The notes under the pieces: generated by a model
What the model was told of the DNA's origin: nothing
Database searches by the model: none
What the model saw: only the letters and a program-made list of their open reading frames with translations
From: Sarcina sp. DSM 11001
GTDB taxonomy: Bacteria > Bacillota > Clostridia > Lachnospirales > Lachnospiraceae
Reading direction: 5' to 3'
Length of the DNA: 64,000 nucleotides
NCBI RefSeq assembly: GCF_900101015.1
Contig: NZ_FNFZ01000002.1
Location: forward strand, 151,221 to 215,220
Part shown: positions 56,765-64,000 of the stretch, piece after piece
How positions within the stretch are numbered: the first letter of the stretch is position 1
Layout of the letters: each line of letters begins with the position of its first letter
Position numbers and translations under genes: made by a program

Positions 56765-56885
56765 TTCCAGGCCTGAAGGAATACGACAGGCTGACCGCCG
56801 GAATACGACAGGCCGGAATGCGGCAGGTCTTCGGAATACGACAGGTAGGCCGGAATACGGCAGGCTGCCGGAATACGACGAAAGT
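56765..56885 (+). repeat. Tandem repeats upstream of mrp
   Basis: About seven degenerate copies on CCGGAATACGACAGGC with period 14-21 nt. No gene stop is nearby, unlike most arrays here. Confidence 0.88.
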
Positions 56886-57080
56886 TCAGGCAGTCTGGTC
56901 TTATCTGCATTATAAACGATTCATTGAGGGGATGACAGTGAAAAAAATGATTTCATGAAATGACAGCTTCCCGGGCTGTTTCCCCGCATTCGAAATTCAT
57001 GCTGCGCAATTTACGCATTTAAAAGATTGGTAGTTTCCTGATCACTGACAGGATAAATCACCGAAAGGAGAAAATATAGA

Positions 57081-57899
57081 ATGAGCAACGATCATACACC
57101 CAAGTCAAACACAGGAAAAATGGCTCCTCCTCAGCCTGATTTCAAGGTCGAGGCCAATCCCGGATCCCATGTCAAAAAGATGATTGCCATCGTCAGCGGT
57201 AAGGGCGGTGTCGGAAAGTCTTCCGTCACGGCTATGACTGCTCTCTGGGCTGCCCGCAAGGGTTATGCCACAGGAATCCTGGACGCAGATATCACAGGAC
57301 CCAGCATTCCCAGGATGTTCGGCCTTCACCCGTGGGATCTGAGCGCAAATGAGACTACGATATTCCCTGCCCAGTCGATCACCGGTCTCAAGGTCATGTC
57401 CATGAACCTGCTGATGGAGGACGAGACTCAGCCTGTGATCTGGCGCAGCCCCGTGATCACCGGAGCGATGAAGCAGTTCTGGACCGATGTTGCCTGGGGA
57501 GAGGTGGATTACATGTTTGTCGATATGCCTCCGGGAACCGGCGACATCCCGCTGACCCTCTTCCAGTCCCTCCCCGTGGATGGGATCCTGATCGTCACAA
57601 CGCCCCAGGACCTTGTCAGCATGATCGTCAGCAAGGCGATCGCAATGGCAAAGATGATGAATGTGCCGATCCTCGGACTGATCGAGAACATGAGTTATAT
57701 CAAATGTCCTCACTGCGGTGAAGAGATCCACATGTTCGGCAGCGGTCATGTAGAAGAGACCGCAAAGAAAGAAGGAATCCCGGTAGTTGCCCGCATTCCG
57801 ATCGATTCGGCCATGGCTGCGGCCTGCGATACAGGTAAGATCGAATATTACGACGGAAACTTCATGGACGGCCTTGAAGCGGTTCTTCCCAAGATCTGA
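57081..57899 (+). CDS. Mrp/NBP35-family Fe-S carrier ATPase
   Basis: 272 residues. Deviant P-loop SGKGGVGKSS (residues 39-48), DADITGPSIPRMFG, and the CPHC cluster-binding cysteines in IKCPHCGEEI near residue 210. Mrp proteins bind and pass [4Fe-4S] clusters. GAAAGGAGAAAATATAGA precedes the start. Family members often carry an N-terminal MIP18-like domain; this one does not. Confidence 0.95.
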   Translation: MSNDHTPKSNTGKMAPPQPDFKVEANPGSHVKKMIAIVSGKGGVGKSSVTAMTALWAARKGYATGILDADITGPSIPRMFGLHPWDLSANETTIFPAQSITGLKVMSMNLLMEDETQPVIWRSPVITGAMKQFWTDVAWGEVDYMFVDMPPGTGDIPLTLFQSLPVDGILIVTTPQDLVSMIVSKAIAMAKMMNVPILGLIENMSYIKCPHCGEEIHMFGSGHVEETAKKEGIPVVARIPIDSAMAAACDTGKIEYYDGNFMDGLEAVLPKI

Positions 57900-58041
57900 G
57901 TTTCCCGGCCTGCTGACTGCCTGCTGCCCGGTTTGCCGGCAGTTGAAATACCAGTGGGCATTTTGAAACGCTTCCAGGAACGCTTCCAGGAATTTTAAAA
58001 AATGCTGATCTGATATCAGCAATGCTTATCTGAAAAATATA

Positions 58042-58088
58042 AAGCTCCCGATGTGTACCGGTTCAGGATACACACCGGGAGTTTTGAT
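58042..58088. terminator. Bidirectional terminator between mrp and coaX
   Basis: AACTCCCGGTGTGTATCCTG-like right arm pairs with CTCCCGATGTGTACC on the left (58045-58059 with 58068-58082), short loop, TTTT after it and A-rich before it. The genes converge on it. Confidence 0.85.
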
Positions 58089-58113
58089 ATGTCCGCAAAT
58101 AGGAGTGTCCGGC

Positions 58114-58917
58114 TTATCTGTTGTCCTTCTTTTTATTCCTGCGGTTCTTTTCCCAGATAATATGCAGTCCCTTCAGCAGAAGATTGTCATCCAGAATGAT
58201 GTCATGTCTGCAGCAGGGGCAGATCGTACCCGCGACACCTCCTGTCGCGACAATGCTCCACTCTTCATCACCGCCGGCCTGAAGAGCTTCTGTAAAGCGG
58301 GAGAGTACCCCGTCGATCGCCCCGGCAGCGCCATAGATGATTCCTGATTTCATACATTCCACCGTGTTGCTCGCGATCACCTTATTCGGAGGTGTGAGCT
58401 CGATCTTGGGAAGCAGGGAAGTACCCGTGGTCAGGGCGTTCATGGAGAGTGAGACGCCGGGCAGGATGGCTCCGCCTATATAGCGGCCCTTGGAGTCCAC
58501 AACAGTTACAGTCGTTGCGGTCCCCATGTCAATAATGATGCAGGGAAGCGGGTAATATTCCTTTGCGGCGACAGCGGTCGCGACCAGATCGGCAGCGATC
58601 GTACCCGGATCATCGATCACGATCGGAAGTCCTGTCTTTACACCTGCTCCGAGGACAAGGGAATCGACACCGGTGACGATCTTGACGGCCTTTTTGAGGA
58701 CCACTGTCAGGGGCGGCACGACAGAAGAGATCACGGCGCCTTCGATCTCAGACAGATCTACGCCATTGAGCTCCAGGACGAGCTTGATGCTCGCGGCATA
58801 TTCATACTCCGTCTTATAGAGATTGCTCTCAATACGCATGATTTCGACGATCTCACCATTTGCATGGATACATCCGATCACAGTATGGGTATTGCCGGTA
58901 TCAATGGCAAGTATCAT
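58114..58917 (-). CDS. coaX: Type III pantothenate kinase
   Basis: 267 residues, ASKHA fold. Motifs ILAIDTGNTHTVIG, GAGVKTGLPI, IDMGTATTVTVVD and GGAILPGVSLSMNAL are diagnostic of CoaX, the first step of CoA synthesis. The C-terminus is basic and charged (NRRNKKKDNR). GGAGGGGCCC precedes the ATG. Confidence 0.96.
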   Translation of the reverse strand: MILAIDTGNTHTVIGCIHANGEIVEIMRIESNLYKTEYEYAASIKLVLELNGVDLSEIEGAVISSVVPPLTVVLKKAVKIVTGVDSLVLGAGVKTGLPIVIDDPGTIAADLVATAVAAKEYYPLPCIIIDMGTATTVTVVDSKGRYIGGAILPGVSLSMNALTTGTSLLPKIELTPPNKVIASNTVECMKSGIIYGAAGAIDGVLSRFTEALQAGGDEEWSIVATGGVAGTICPCCRHDIILDDNLLLKGLHIIWEKNRRNKKKDNR

Positions 58918-59312
58918 GGGCCCCTCCTTTCATAGCACCTTTCATGGCACAGCTCAACCCGGGGTTTGCGCAAAGAACACATTGTTTCAAAGGAACGCAA
59001 AAACCACTCTGCAGCTGGTCAAAGACTGATCGACCTGTAAATACAGCTTCTCAGAAGATATGGTCTTACGGGTTCTGAGACGACTGCAGCTATATGACAG
59101 GTGCACCCCGGCGGCCGCGTATATCAACGGTTTCTCTCATATATTTGCTCTGAATACCGGCCGGACAGCGCAGGGCCGCCCTCCTCCCGGAACCGGGGCT
59201 GCTATTACCCATTTTAGTGCGGAACCAGTGTGATTGCAAGAGTGCAGACAGGAGAGTCCGACATACGATTCAGGCGCTTCAGGCGCCGTTGGATGCTGCG
59301 GTTCCGGCGGTG
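58918..59312. other. Spacer between coaX and the AraC gene
   Basis: About 395 bp. I see no gene, no tandem repeat and no strong terminator; the coaX promoter should lie near 58930-59000 on the minus strand. Confidence 0.5.
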
Positions 59313-60248
59313 TCAGCCGACTGCTTTCTGCGCCCTGTAATCCTTGGGCGTGCAGGCCATGATCTCCCGGAAGACTTTACTGAAATAACTCGGTGAGCTG
59401 AAGCCGCAGTCCTCACTGATCTCAATGACACTTTTGGTGGTCTCTGTGAGCATCTGCGCAGCAAGACGGACACGTGTCTGAGTCAGGTAGACAATGGGAG
59501 AGGAGTTGAGGCCGCGCCTAAAGCACCGCGTGCATTCCCTGGTGCTGATGTCCGCGGCGGAGGCGACATCCTCCAGAGTCAGTTTCTCAGTGCAGTGGTC
59601 CCGGATAAAGCGCGTCATGAGTGTGAGACGCTCCAGGTCTGCAGCGCTGCGGGGCACAGCGTTCTCCCGGACTTTTTCCGTATCCTGGAGAAAAAGAAGC
59701 CAGAAATTCCCCAGGAGCTCCCTCACTTTAAATTCATAACCGAAGGTCTCTTCTCTTCCTGTCTCCACTACATTCAGCACATTTTCGATGATTCTCAGAT
59801 GGAGCAGAGAATCGGGTTTCACATGCCAGAAGATCAGATCTTCATTGCGCATGACAGGCAGAAAATATTTTTCTTCAAAAACACTGTTGTACATGCCGGA
59901 GAGCAGATGCATGTCAAAAAGGATGGTGTAATAAACGCAGTGGTTTCCGCCTTCTGTCATACAGGTGTGATGCACGCCGTTGTTGACAAATAAGAGTTCA
60001 CCTTTGCGGACGATGTTTGCAGAGTCATGCGTCTTCCACAGGAGTTCCCCCTCCAGAACATAGTTGAGTTCAAAAACGTTGTGCCAGTGCCACGGGACAG
60101 TGTTGCCCAGCTTTTCATCAAGTACATTTTTTTTGAACATAAATGGAAAAGAAGACATATCAATGGGCAGTTTTTCCTGCTGTTCCCTGTCTATCTCTAA
60201 TACCACTTTTTCCTCCCGGTTGGAGTTAAAATCAGTTTCCAGAAGCAT
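59313..60248 (-). CDS. AraC-family regulator with cupin domain
   Basis: 311 residues. N-terminal cupin-like domain (about 45-120, including PWHWHNVFELNYVLEG and NNGVHHTC) and a C-terminal AraC double HTH (about 205-305, LTLEDVASAADIS and IEISEDCGFSSPSYFSKVFRE). A ligand-responsive activator of sugar or related uptake is usual for this layout; the target is unknown. Divergent from the gamma carbonic anhydrase gene. Confidence 0.93.
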   Translation of the reverse strand: MLLETDFNSNREEKVVLEIDREQQEKLPIDMSSFPFMFKKNVLDEKLGNTVPWHWHNVFELNYVLEGELLWKTHDSANIVRKGELLFVNNGVHHTCMTEGGNHCVYYTILFDMHLLSGMYNSVFEEKYFLPVMRNEDLIFWHVKPDSLLHLRIIENVLNVVETGREETFGYEFKVRELLGNFWLLFLQDTEKVRENAVPRSAADLERLTLMTRFIRDHCTEKLTLEDVASAADISTRECTRCFRRGLNSSPIVYLTQTRVRLAAQMLTETTKSVIEISEDCGFSSPSYFSKVFREIMACTPKDYRAQKAVG

Positions 60249-60467
60249 ACTTCATTCCCCCGTGAGAGCAGTAGATGCTCATACAGTATTTTTATATACA
60301 ATTTTGCATTTACATCCGTTTTTTAAAATCTTTATTTCACCGGTTTCAGGACAGAAGTCATTATCTCCGGCCAGGTCACAAATTTTATCACAAACCACGG
60401 GCTTGTCAAGACGGGAACCGGGGCGGTCCTGCGGCGGCTGTTCTGCCGGTTGTACTGATGAAACCGT

Positions 60468-60496
60468 TTGTAGGAAAACCCCCTCCGTTATATAAT
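60468..60496 (+). promoter_or_regulatory. Promoter of the carbonic anhydrase-like gene
   Basis: TTGTAG (60468-60473), 17-bp spacer, TATAAT (60491-60496). Confidence 0.65.
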
Positions 60497-60538
60497 AAAA
60501 AAGACAGAAAAAACGAACAGGAGGTCATAAACGCAGGT

Positions 60539-61027
60539 ATGAGGACTATTCACGAGAGCGTTTTTCTGGCCGAGGGAGCCAGAGTGGTCAATAAGGTTTC
60601 GATCGGCGCCCGGAGCAGCGTCTGGTACAATGCGGTCATCCGTGGAGATGACGGTGGTGTACGGATCGGTGAACGGACAAACGTACAGGATAATGCGGTC
60701 ATTCACGCGGGACGAAATTTCCCGGTCAGGATCGGGGACGGAGTCACGATCGCCCACGGCGCTATCGTTCACGGATGCACGATCGGCAGCGACACATTGA
60801 TCGGCATGGGCGCTGTCATCATGAACGGAGTCGTGATCGGACAGAACTGCATTATAGGAGCGGGAGCCCTCCTGACTCGCGGAACCGTGGTTCCTGACGG
60901 AAGTGTCGCCATTGGAAACCCGGCAAAAGTTTCGGGAAAGGTTTCGGAAGAAAACGAACGCTATATCCGCGACAATGCGGATTTCTACGTCACTCTCGCA
61001 GAGGAATACCGGCGGGAGGGAAGATAA
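60539..61027 (+). CDS. Gamma carbonic anhydrase-family protein
   Basis: 162 residues, left-handed beta-helix of hexapeptide repeats. Three candidate zinc histidines are in place: VIHAGRN, and IAHGAIVHG. Related YrdA/PaaY proteins may act as carbonic anhydrase or thioesterase. AGGAGG lies 13-14 bp before the ATG at 60539, which is a long spacing. Confidence 0.93.
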   Translation: MRTIHESVFLAEGARVVNKVSIGARSSVWYNAVIRGDDGGVRIGERTNVQDNAVIHAGRNFPVRIGDGVTIAHGAIVHGCTIGSDTLIGMGAVIMNGVVIGQNCIIGAGALLTRGTVVPDGSVAIGNPAKVSGKVSEENERYIRDNADFYVTLAEEYRREGR

Positions 61028-61129
61028 ACAGCAATGCAGGAAAACGCCTGCCTTGTCTCTGCCGGAAAAGGAGACATATAAAAACCAGGCAATAGATGTT
61101 CCGTTTAATGCAGATTAGGAGGACTATTG

Positions 61130-62545
61130 ATGAAGTACGATGTGATCATAATCGGAGCCGGTCCCGGCGGTATTTTTTCCGCTTATGAGCTGATGAAAAA
61201 AAGCCCCGGCCTGAAGGTGGGAGTATTTGAAGCGGGGACGGAGCTGGAAAAGCGGCACTGTCCGATCGACGGAGAAAAAATAAAGACCTGTATACGCTGC
61301 AAGAGCTGCTCCATCATGTCAGGCTTCGGCGGGGCGGGTGCTTTCAGCGACGGCAAGTACAATATCACGAATGATTTCGGCGGCACGCTCCACGAATATA
61401 TCGGGAAGAAAAAAGCGATCGAGCTGATGCAGTATGTGGATAACATTAACCTGGAACACGGAGGAGAGGGCACAAAGCTTTATTCCACTGCGGGGACGGA
61501 ATTCAAAAAAAAGTGTATTCAGAACAAACTCCAGCTCCTGGATGCTTCTGTCCGTCACCTGGGAACGGATATCAATTATGTCGTCCTGGAAAACCTGTAC
61601 GCGGAAATGAAAGACCACATTGATTTTCATTTCAGTTCTCCGGTGGACCACATTGAGGTCCTCTCCGAAAAAAAGGCCGGCACTGCCCCCCGCTACAGGA
61701 TCTATTACTCCGGTGCCTCCACAAAAGCGGACACTGTCCGCACGGCCGAGGCCAGATACCTGATCATCTCCGTCGGCCGCATCGGCAGCAAGTGGATGGA
61801 AAAGACCTGCCGCGAACTCCAGATCCCGACCAAGTCCAACCGCGTGGATATCGGCGTCCGCGTCGAACTTCCGTCAGTGGTCTTTTCCCACCTGACGGAC
61901 GAACTGTATGAGAGCAAGATCGTATACCGGACCGAGAAATTCGAGGACAGCGTGCGCACCTTCTGCATGAACCCCAACGGAATCGTGGTCAATGAAAATA
62001 CCAACGGCATCGTCACGGTAAACGGCCACAGCTTTGAAGACGCGTCCAGGAAGACAGAAAACACCAACTTTGCCCTCCTGGTCTCCAAACATTTTTCCGA
62101 GCCCTTCAAGGACAGCAACGGCTATGGTGAGAGCATCGCCCGCCTCTCCAATATGCTGGGCGGAGGAGTCATTGTACAGCGCTTCGGTGACCTGGCCCGC
62201 GGACGCAGGAGCAACGTCTCCCGCATCGAGGAGGGCACTGTGCGCCCCACCCTCCAGGCAACTCCCGGCGACCTGAGCCTGGTCCTGCCCAAACGCATCC
62301 TCGACGGCATCATAGAGATGATCTATGCCCTCGACAAGATTGCTCCGGGAACAGCCAACAACGATACCCTGCTCTACGGCGTGGAAGTTAAATTCTACAA
62401 CATGGAAGTGCGCCTCGATAAAAACCTCGAGACCAACCACCCGGGCCTCTACGTCATCGGAGACGGAAGCGGAGTGACCCACTCCCTCTCCCACGCCTCT
62501 GCAAGCGGAGTCTACGTGGCAGACCACATTCTGGGGAGAACGTAA
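61130..62545 (+). CDS. FAD-dependent oxidoreductase
   Basis: 471 residues. N-terminal dinucleotide-binding motif IIIGAGPGGIFSAYEL, a CxxC pair in IRCKSCSIMSGFGGAGAFSDGK, and a C-terminal FAD-binding GLYVIGDGSGVTHSLSHA. This is the large HI0933/GidA-like uncharacterised FAD family of clostridia. AGGAGG precedes the ATG (61130). Follows the carbonic anhydrase gene by about 100 bp. Its 3' end is duplicated in an 82-bp tandem repeat. Confidence 0.92.
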   Translation: MKYDVIIIGAGPGGIFSAYELMKKSPGLKVGVFEAGTELEKRHCPIDGEKIKTCIRCKSCSIMSGFGGAGAFSDGKYNITNDFGGTLHEYIGKKKAIELMQYVDNINLEHGGEGTKLYSTAGTEFKKKCIQNKLQLLDASVRHLGTDINYVVLENLYAEMKDHIDFHFSSPVDHIEVLSEKKAGTAPRYRIYYSGASTKADTVRTAEARYLIISVGRIGSKWMEKTCRELQIPTKSNRVDIGVRVELPSVVFSHLTDELYESKIVYRTEKFEDSVRTFCMNPNGIVVNENTNGIVTVNGHSFEDASRKTENTNFALLVSKHFSEPFKDSNGYGESIARLSNMLGGGVIVQRFGDLARGRRSNVSRIEEGTVRPTLQATPGDLSLVLPKRILDGIIEMIYALDKIAPGTANNDTLLYGVEVKFYNMEVRLDKNLETNHPGLYVIGDGSGVTHSLSHASASGVYVADHILGRT

Positions 62546-62691
62546 GAAATAAGCAGACTGTGCTTGCAGAGGCGCTGCCTCCGCAAGCGGAGTCTACGTG
62601 GCAGACCACATTCTGGGGAGAACGTAAGAAATAAGCAGACTGTGCTTGCAGAGGCGCTGCCTCCGCAGGCGGAGTTTACGCAGCAGACCGG
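62501..62691 (+). repeat. 82-bp tandem repeats spanning the FAD-gene stop codon
   Basis: GCAAGCGGAGTCTACGTGGC begins at 62501 and again at 62583, and a degraded third copy begins at 62665, a period of exactly 82. The unit includes the last 15 codons and the TAA. Each copy also holds the dyad CTTGCAGAGGC/GCCTCCGCAAG. Copies one and two are nearly identical, so this is recent. Confidence 0.95.
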
Positions 62692-62724
62692 AAAACGCTT
62701 TCCCTGTCAATCACTGATTTCGTG

Positions 62725-62785
62725 ACAGCATATAAAGCAAACGACAATTTATGTCCTTTGCTTTATATGCTGTTTTGCTTTATAT
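62725..62785 (+). terminator. Terminator downstream of the FAD gene
   Basis: ACAGCATATAAAGCAAA (62725-62741) and TTTGCTTTATATGCTGT (62757-62773), perfect 17-bp stem, then a T-rich second copy of the right arm. Confidence 0.85.
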
Positions 62786-62829
62786 GCTGTTTGCGCTATA
62801 TGCAGGTGATTGTTTATTGTATTAATGCA

Positions 62830-62858
62830 TTGACACAATTTGCAATCCATGTTATTAT
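62830..62858 (+). promoter_or_regulatory. Promoter of the gntR-ABC operon
   Basis: TTGACA (62830-62835), 17-bp spacer, TATTAT (62853-62858). Confidence 0.9.
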
Positions 62859-62863
62859 CCTAT

Positions 62864-62883
62864 TGTATTAATTAAATAATACA
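62864..62883. promoter_or_regulatory. GntR (YtrA-type) operator
   Basis: TGTATTA (62864-62870), six bases, TAATACA (62877-62883), a perfect dyad over the expected transcription start. YtrA-family repressors bind such AT-rich dyads at their own promoter. A further half-site-like TGTATTA lies at 62817-62823. Confidence 0.8.
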
Positions 62884-62952
62884 ACATAGAATGTGTAAAA
62901 CATTACTTCCGTTCCTCTCGTAAGAGTTTGTAAGTCTCATGTCAAAAGAACA

Positions 62953-63038
62953 GACCGGAAGACCGGAAGACCGGAAGACCGGAAGACCGGAAGACCGGAA
63001 GACCGGAAGACCGGAAGACCGGAAGACCGGAAGACCGG
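62953..63038 (+). repeat. Octanucleotide microsatellite in the gntR leader
   Basis: Ten perfect copies of GACCGGAA plus six bases of an eleventh. It is inside the transcript, 73 bp before the gntR start. A frame from ATG 62939 runs through it to 63127, overlapping the gntR start, but it has no clear ribosome site. Confidence 0.97.
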
Positions 63039-63110
63039 GGATGCTTCTGAGGAGACAGAAAAGGAAGACCGAGGGCGGATCAGAGACGGGCGGTCCAAAT
63101 GGAGGAGAAG

Positions 63111-63557
63111 ATGAAATGGCAGTTTGAAAACGGGATTCCGATTTACCTGCAGATCCTGAGGAAAATGCGGACGGAGATTGCGAGCGGTGCTTATCCGCCG
63201 GGAGGTAAGCTTCCCCCGGTCAGGGAACTGGCGCTGGAGGCAGGTGTCAACCCGAATACGATGCAGCGTGCTTTTGCGGAGCTGGAGCGGGACGGCCTTG
63301 TCTTTTCACAGAGGACCAGCGGGCGTTTCGTCACGGAGGATGAAGAGGCTCTCCGCCAAATCAGGAGGAGCCTCAGCGAGGAAATCATTAATGAGCTGTG
63401 TACGCGTCTGACACACCTGGGTATGGGCAGAGAAGAAATTCGTGCTGCGGTGGATGCGTGGGCATCAGGATATTTCCTGTCCGCAGAGTCGGAAAAAGAG
63501 ACAAAGCCCGAAAGAGAGCTGAGTCCTGAAAATGAGATAAAGCCAAAAGAGAGCTGA
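63111..63557 (+). CDS. GntR-family (YtrA-type) regulator
   Basis: 148 residues. Winged HTH at 1-75 (IPIYLQILRKMRTEIASGAYPPGGKLPPVRELA...NPNTMQRAFAELERDGL), then a short helical dimerisation part and a Lys/Glu-rich tail. YtrA-type regulators sit ahead of ABC transporter genes and repress them, as here. GGAGGAGAAG precedes the ATG at 63111. The tail and stop codon are part of a degenerate repeat. Confidence 0.93.
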   Translation: MKWQFENGIPIYLQILRKMRTEIASGAYPPGGKLPPVRELALEAGVNPNTMQRAFAELERDGLVFSQRTSGRFVTEDEEALRQIRRSLSEEIINELCTRLTHLGMGREEIRAAVDAWASGYFLSAESEKETKPERELSPENEIKPKES

Positions 63558-63640
63558 TATCTGAAAGGCAGATAAAGCCTGAAAAAGAGACAAAGCCCGA
63601 AATGGAGCCCGAAAAGAAGACAGAAAAGGCTCCGGAGACC
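63488..63640 (+). repeat. Degenerate repeats spanning the gntR stop codon
   Basis: Units of about 35 nt on AAAGAGAGCTGA...GAGATAAAGCC, at least three. Copy two holds the gntR TGA (63555-63557); the array continues toward the ABC gene. Confidence 0.75.
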
Positions 63641-63678
63641 AGGGAATAAGATTAGGGCAGAGAAGGAGGCAGAGTGAA

Positions 63679-64000
63679 ATGTCGGTACTGGAATGCAGAA
63701 ATCTGACCAAGAAATATGGGAATCTTACGGCGTTGGACAATATAGATCTGACTTTGGAGCCTGGCAGGATCGTCGGACTGGTCGGCCCCAATGGCAGCGG
63801 AAAAACGACCCTGATCAAGCTGGCGCAGCATATGCTGACGCCGACGGAAGGGCAGATCCTGATCGGCGGAGCAGAGCCAGGTCCCTGGACGAAGGGGATG
63901 GTCTCTTATCTTCCCGACAGGGATTTTCTCCCTTCCTGGATGAATGTAGATTCACTGCTTCATTTTTATATGGATTTTTATCAGGATTTTGATCCGGACA
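63679..64000 (+). CDS. ABC transporter ATP-binding protein, 3' partial
   Basis: 107 residues before the window ends. The Walker A motif GPNGSGKTT lies near residue 38; the A-loop tyrosine is at KKYGN. Walker B and the signature motif are beyond the edge. AAGGAGGCAGAGTGAA precedes the ATG. With the YtrA-type gene upstream it probably forms part of a drug/lipid-type export operon. Confidence 0.93.
   Translation, partial: MSVLECRNLTKKYGNLTALDNIDLTLEPGRIVGLVGPNGSGKTTLIKLAQHMLTPTEGQILIGGAEPGPWTKGMVSYLPDRDFLPSWMNVDSLLHFYMDFYQDFDPD

Noticed and set aside
62939-63127. Small protein of repeated RPEDRKTG units
   Set aside because: It is the translation of the octanucleotide tract; no ribosome site supports it, so it is kept only as part of the phase-variation idea.

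Overview
The window looks like a chromosomal segment from a Gram-positive anaerobe of class Clostridia, most likely Lachnospiraceae. The signs are: HrcA/CIRCE heat-shock control; the IreB-RuvX-DUF1292 and MltG-TrmR-U32 gene sets in the order known from Bacillus subtilis (yrzL-yrrK-yrzB, yrrL-yrrM-yrrN/O); a DUF6472 small protein; a PucR/CdaR regulator; RlmH; type III pantothenate kinase; and an SPFH/zinc-ribbon pair. Coding sequence is fairly GC-rich and spacers are AT-rich. The species is not identified.

Layout. 1-757: 3' part of a short-chain dehydrogenase. 925-8814: complete F-type ATP synthase operon (two small assembly-type membrane proteins, then a, c, b, delta, alpha, gamma, beta, epsilon); subunit c carries a two-carboxylate Na+-type ion site. 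9037-9318: XRE regulator. 9488-17198: heat-shock region hrcA / grpE-dnaK-dnaJ with two matching promoter+CIRCE modules, split by an AT-richer AAA-ATPase/PD-(D/E)XK-type gene. 17518-21870: prmA, rsmE, cysteine desulfurase, thiI (rRNA and tRNA modification). 22142-22372: an HPr-like protein without the catalytic histidine. 22579-30765: mtaB, ireB, ruvX, DUF1292, RNase J with a long basic N-terminus, MltG-like, trmR, peptidase U32. 30884-33871: trkA-trkH K+ uptake. 34254-34326: tRNA-Gln(CUG). 34915-40038: secreted amidase with cell-wall-binding repeats, acyl-ACP thioesterase, cvfB, PucR-type regulator. 40242-40459: a MITE-like element. 40599-47597: ctpA, DUF6472, SPFH/zinc-ribbon protein, zinc-ribbon membrane protein, CotH kinase. 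47635-50068 (minus): proA, rlmH, XRE regulator. 50315-57899: a large degenerate sensor-kinase-like protein, alpha/beta hydrolase, NYN-LOTUS protein (minus), structured spacer, Mrp ATPase. 58114-62545: coaX and AraC regulator (minus), gamma carbonic anhydrase, FAD oxidoreductase. 62830-64000: YtrA-type GntR regulator with its operator and an octanucleotide microsatellite in the leader, then an ABC ATPase cut by the window end.

The most unusual signal is not a gene. Many spacers carry a private short tandem-repeat array with a unit of 8 to 82 nt that differs at every locus. In nine cases the array includes the stop codon of the upstream gene, so its first unit is the gene's own 3' end and later copies often carry extra stops. 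I do not know a named element that explains this. Other points worth a look are the Na+-type c subunit, the MITE with two solitary ends elsewhere, the octanucleotide tract ahead of gntR, a structured 270-nt non-coding block at 56.4-56.7 kb, and the large sensor-like protein at 50.3-53.6 kb. All functional calls rest on reading translated sequence and motifs; no database search was run.
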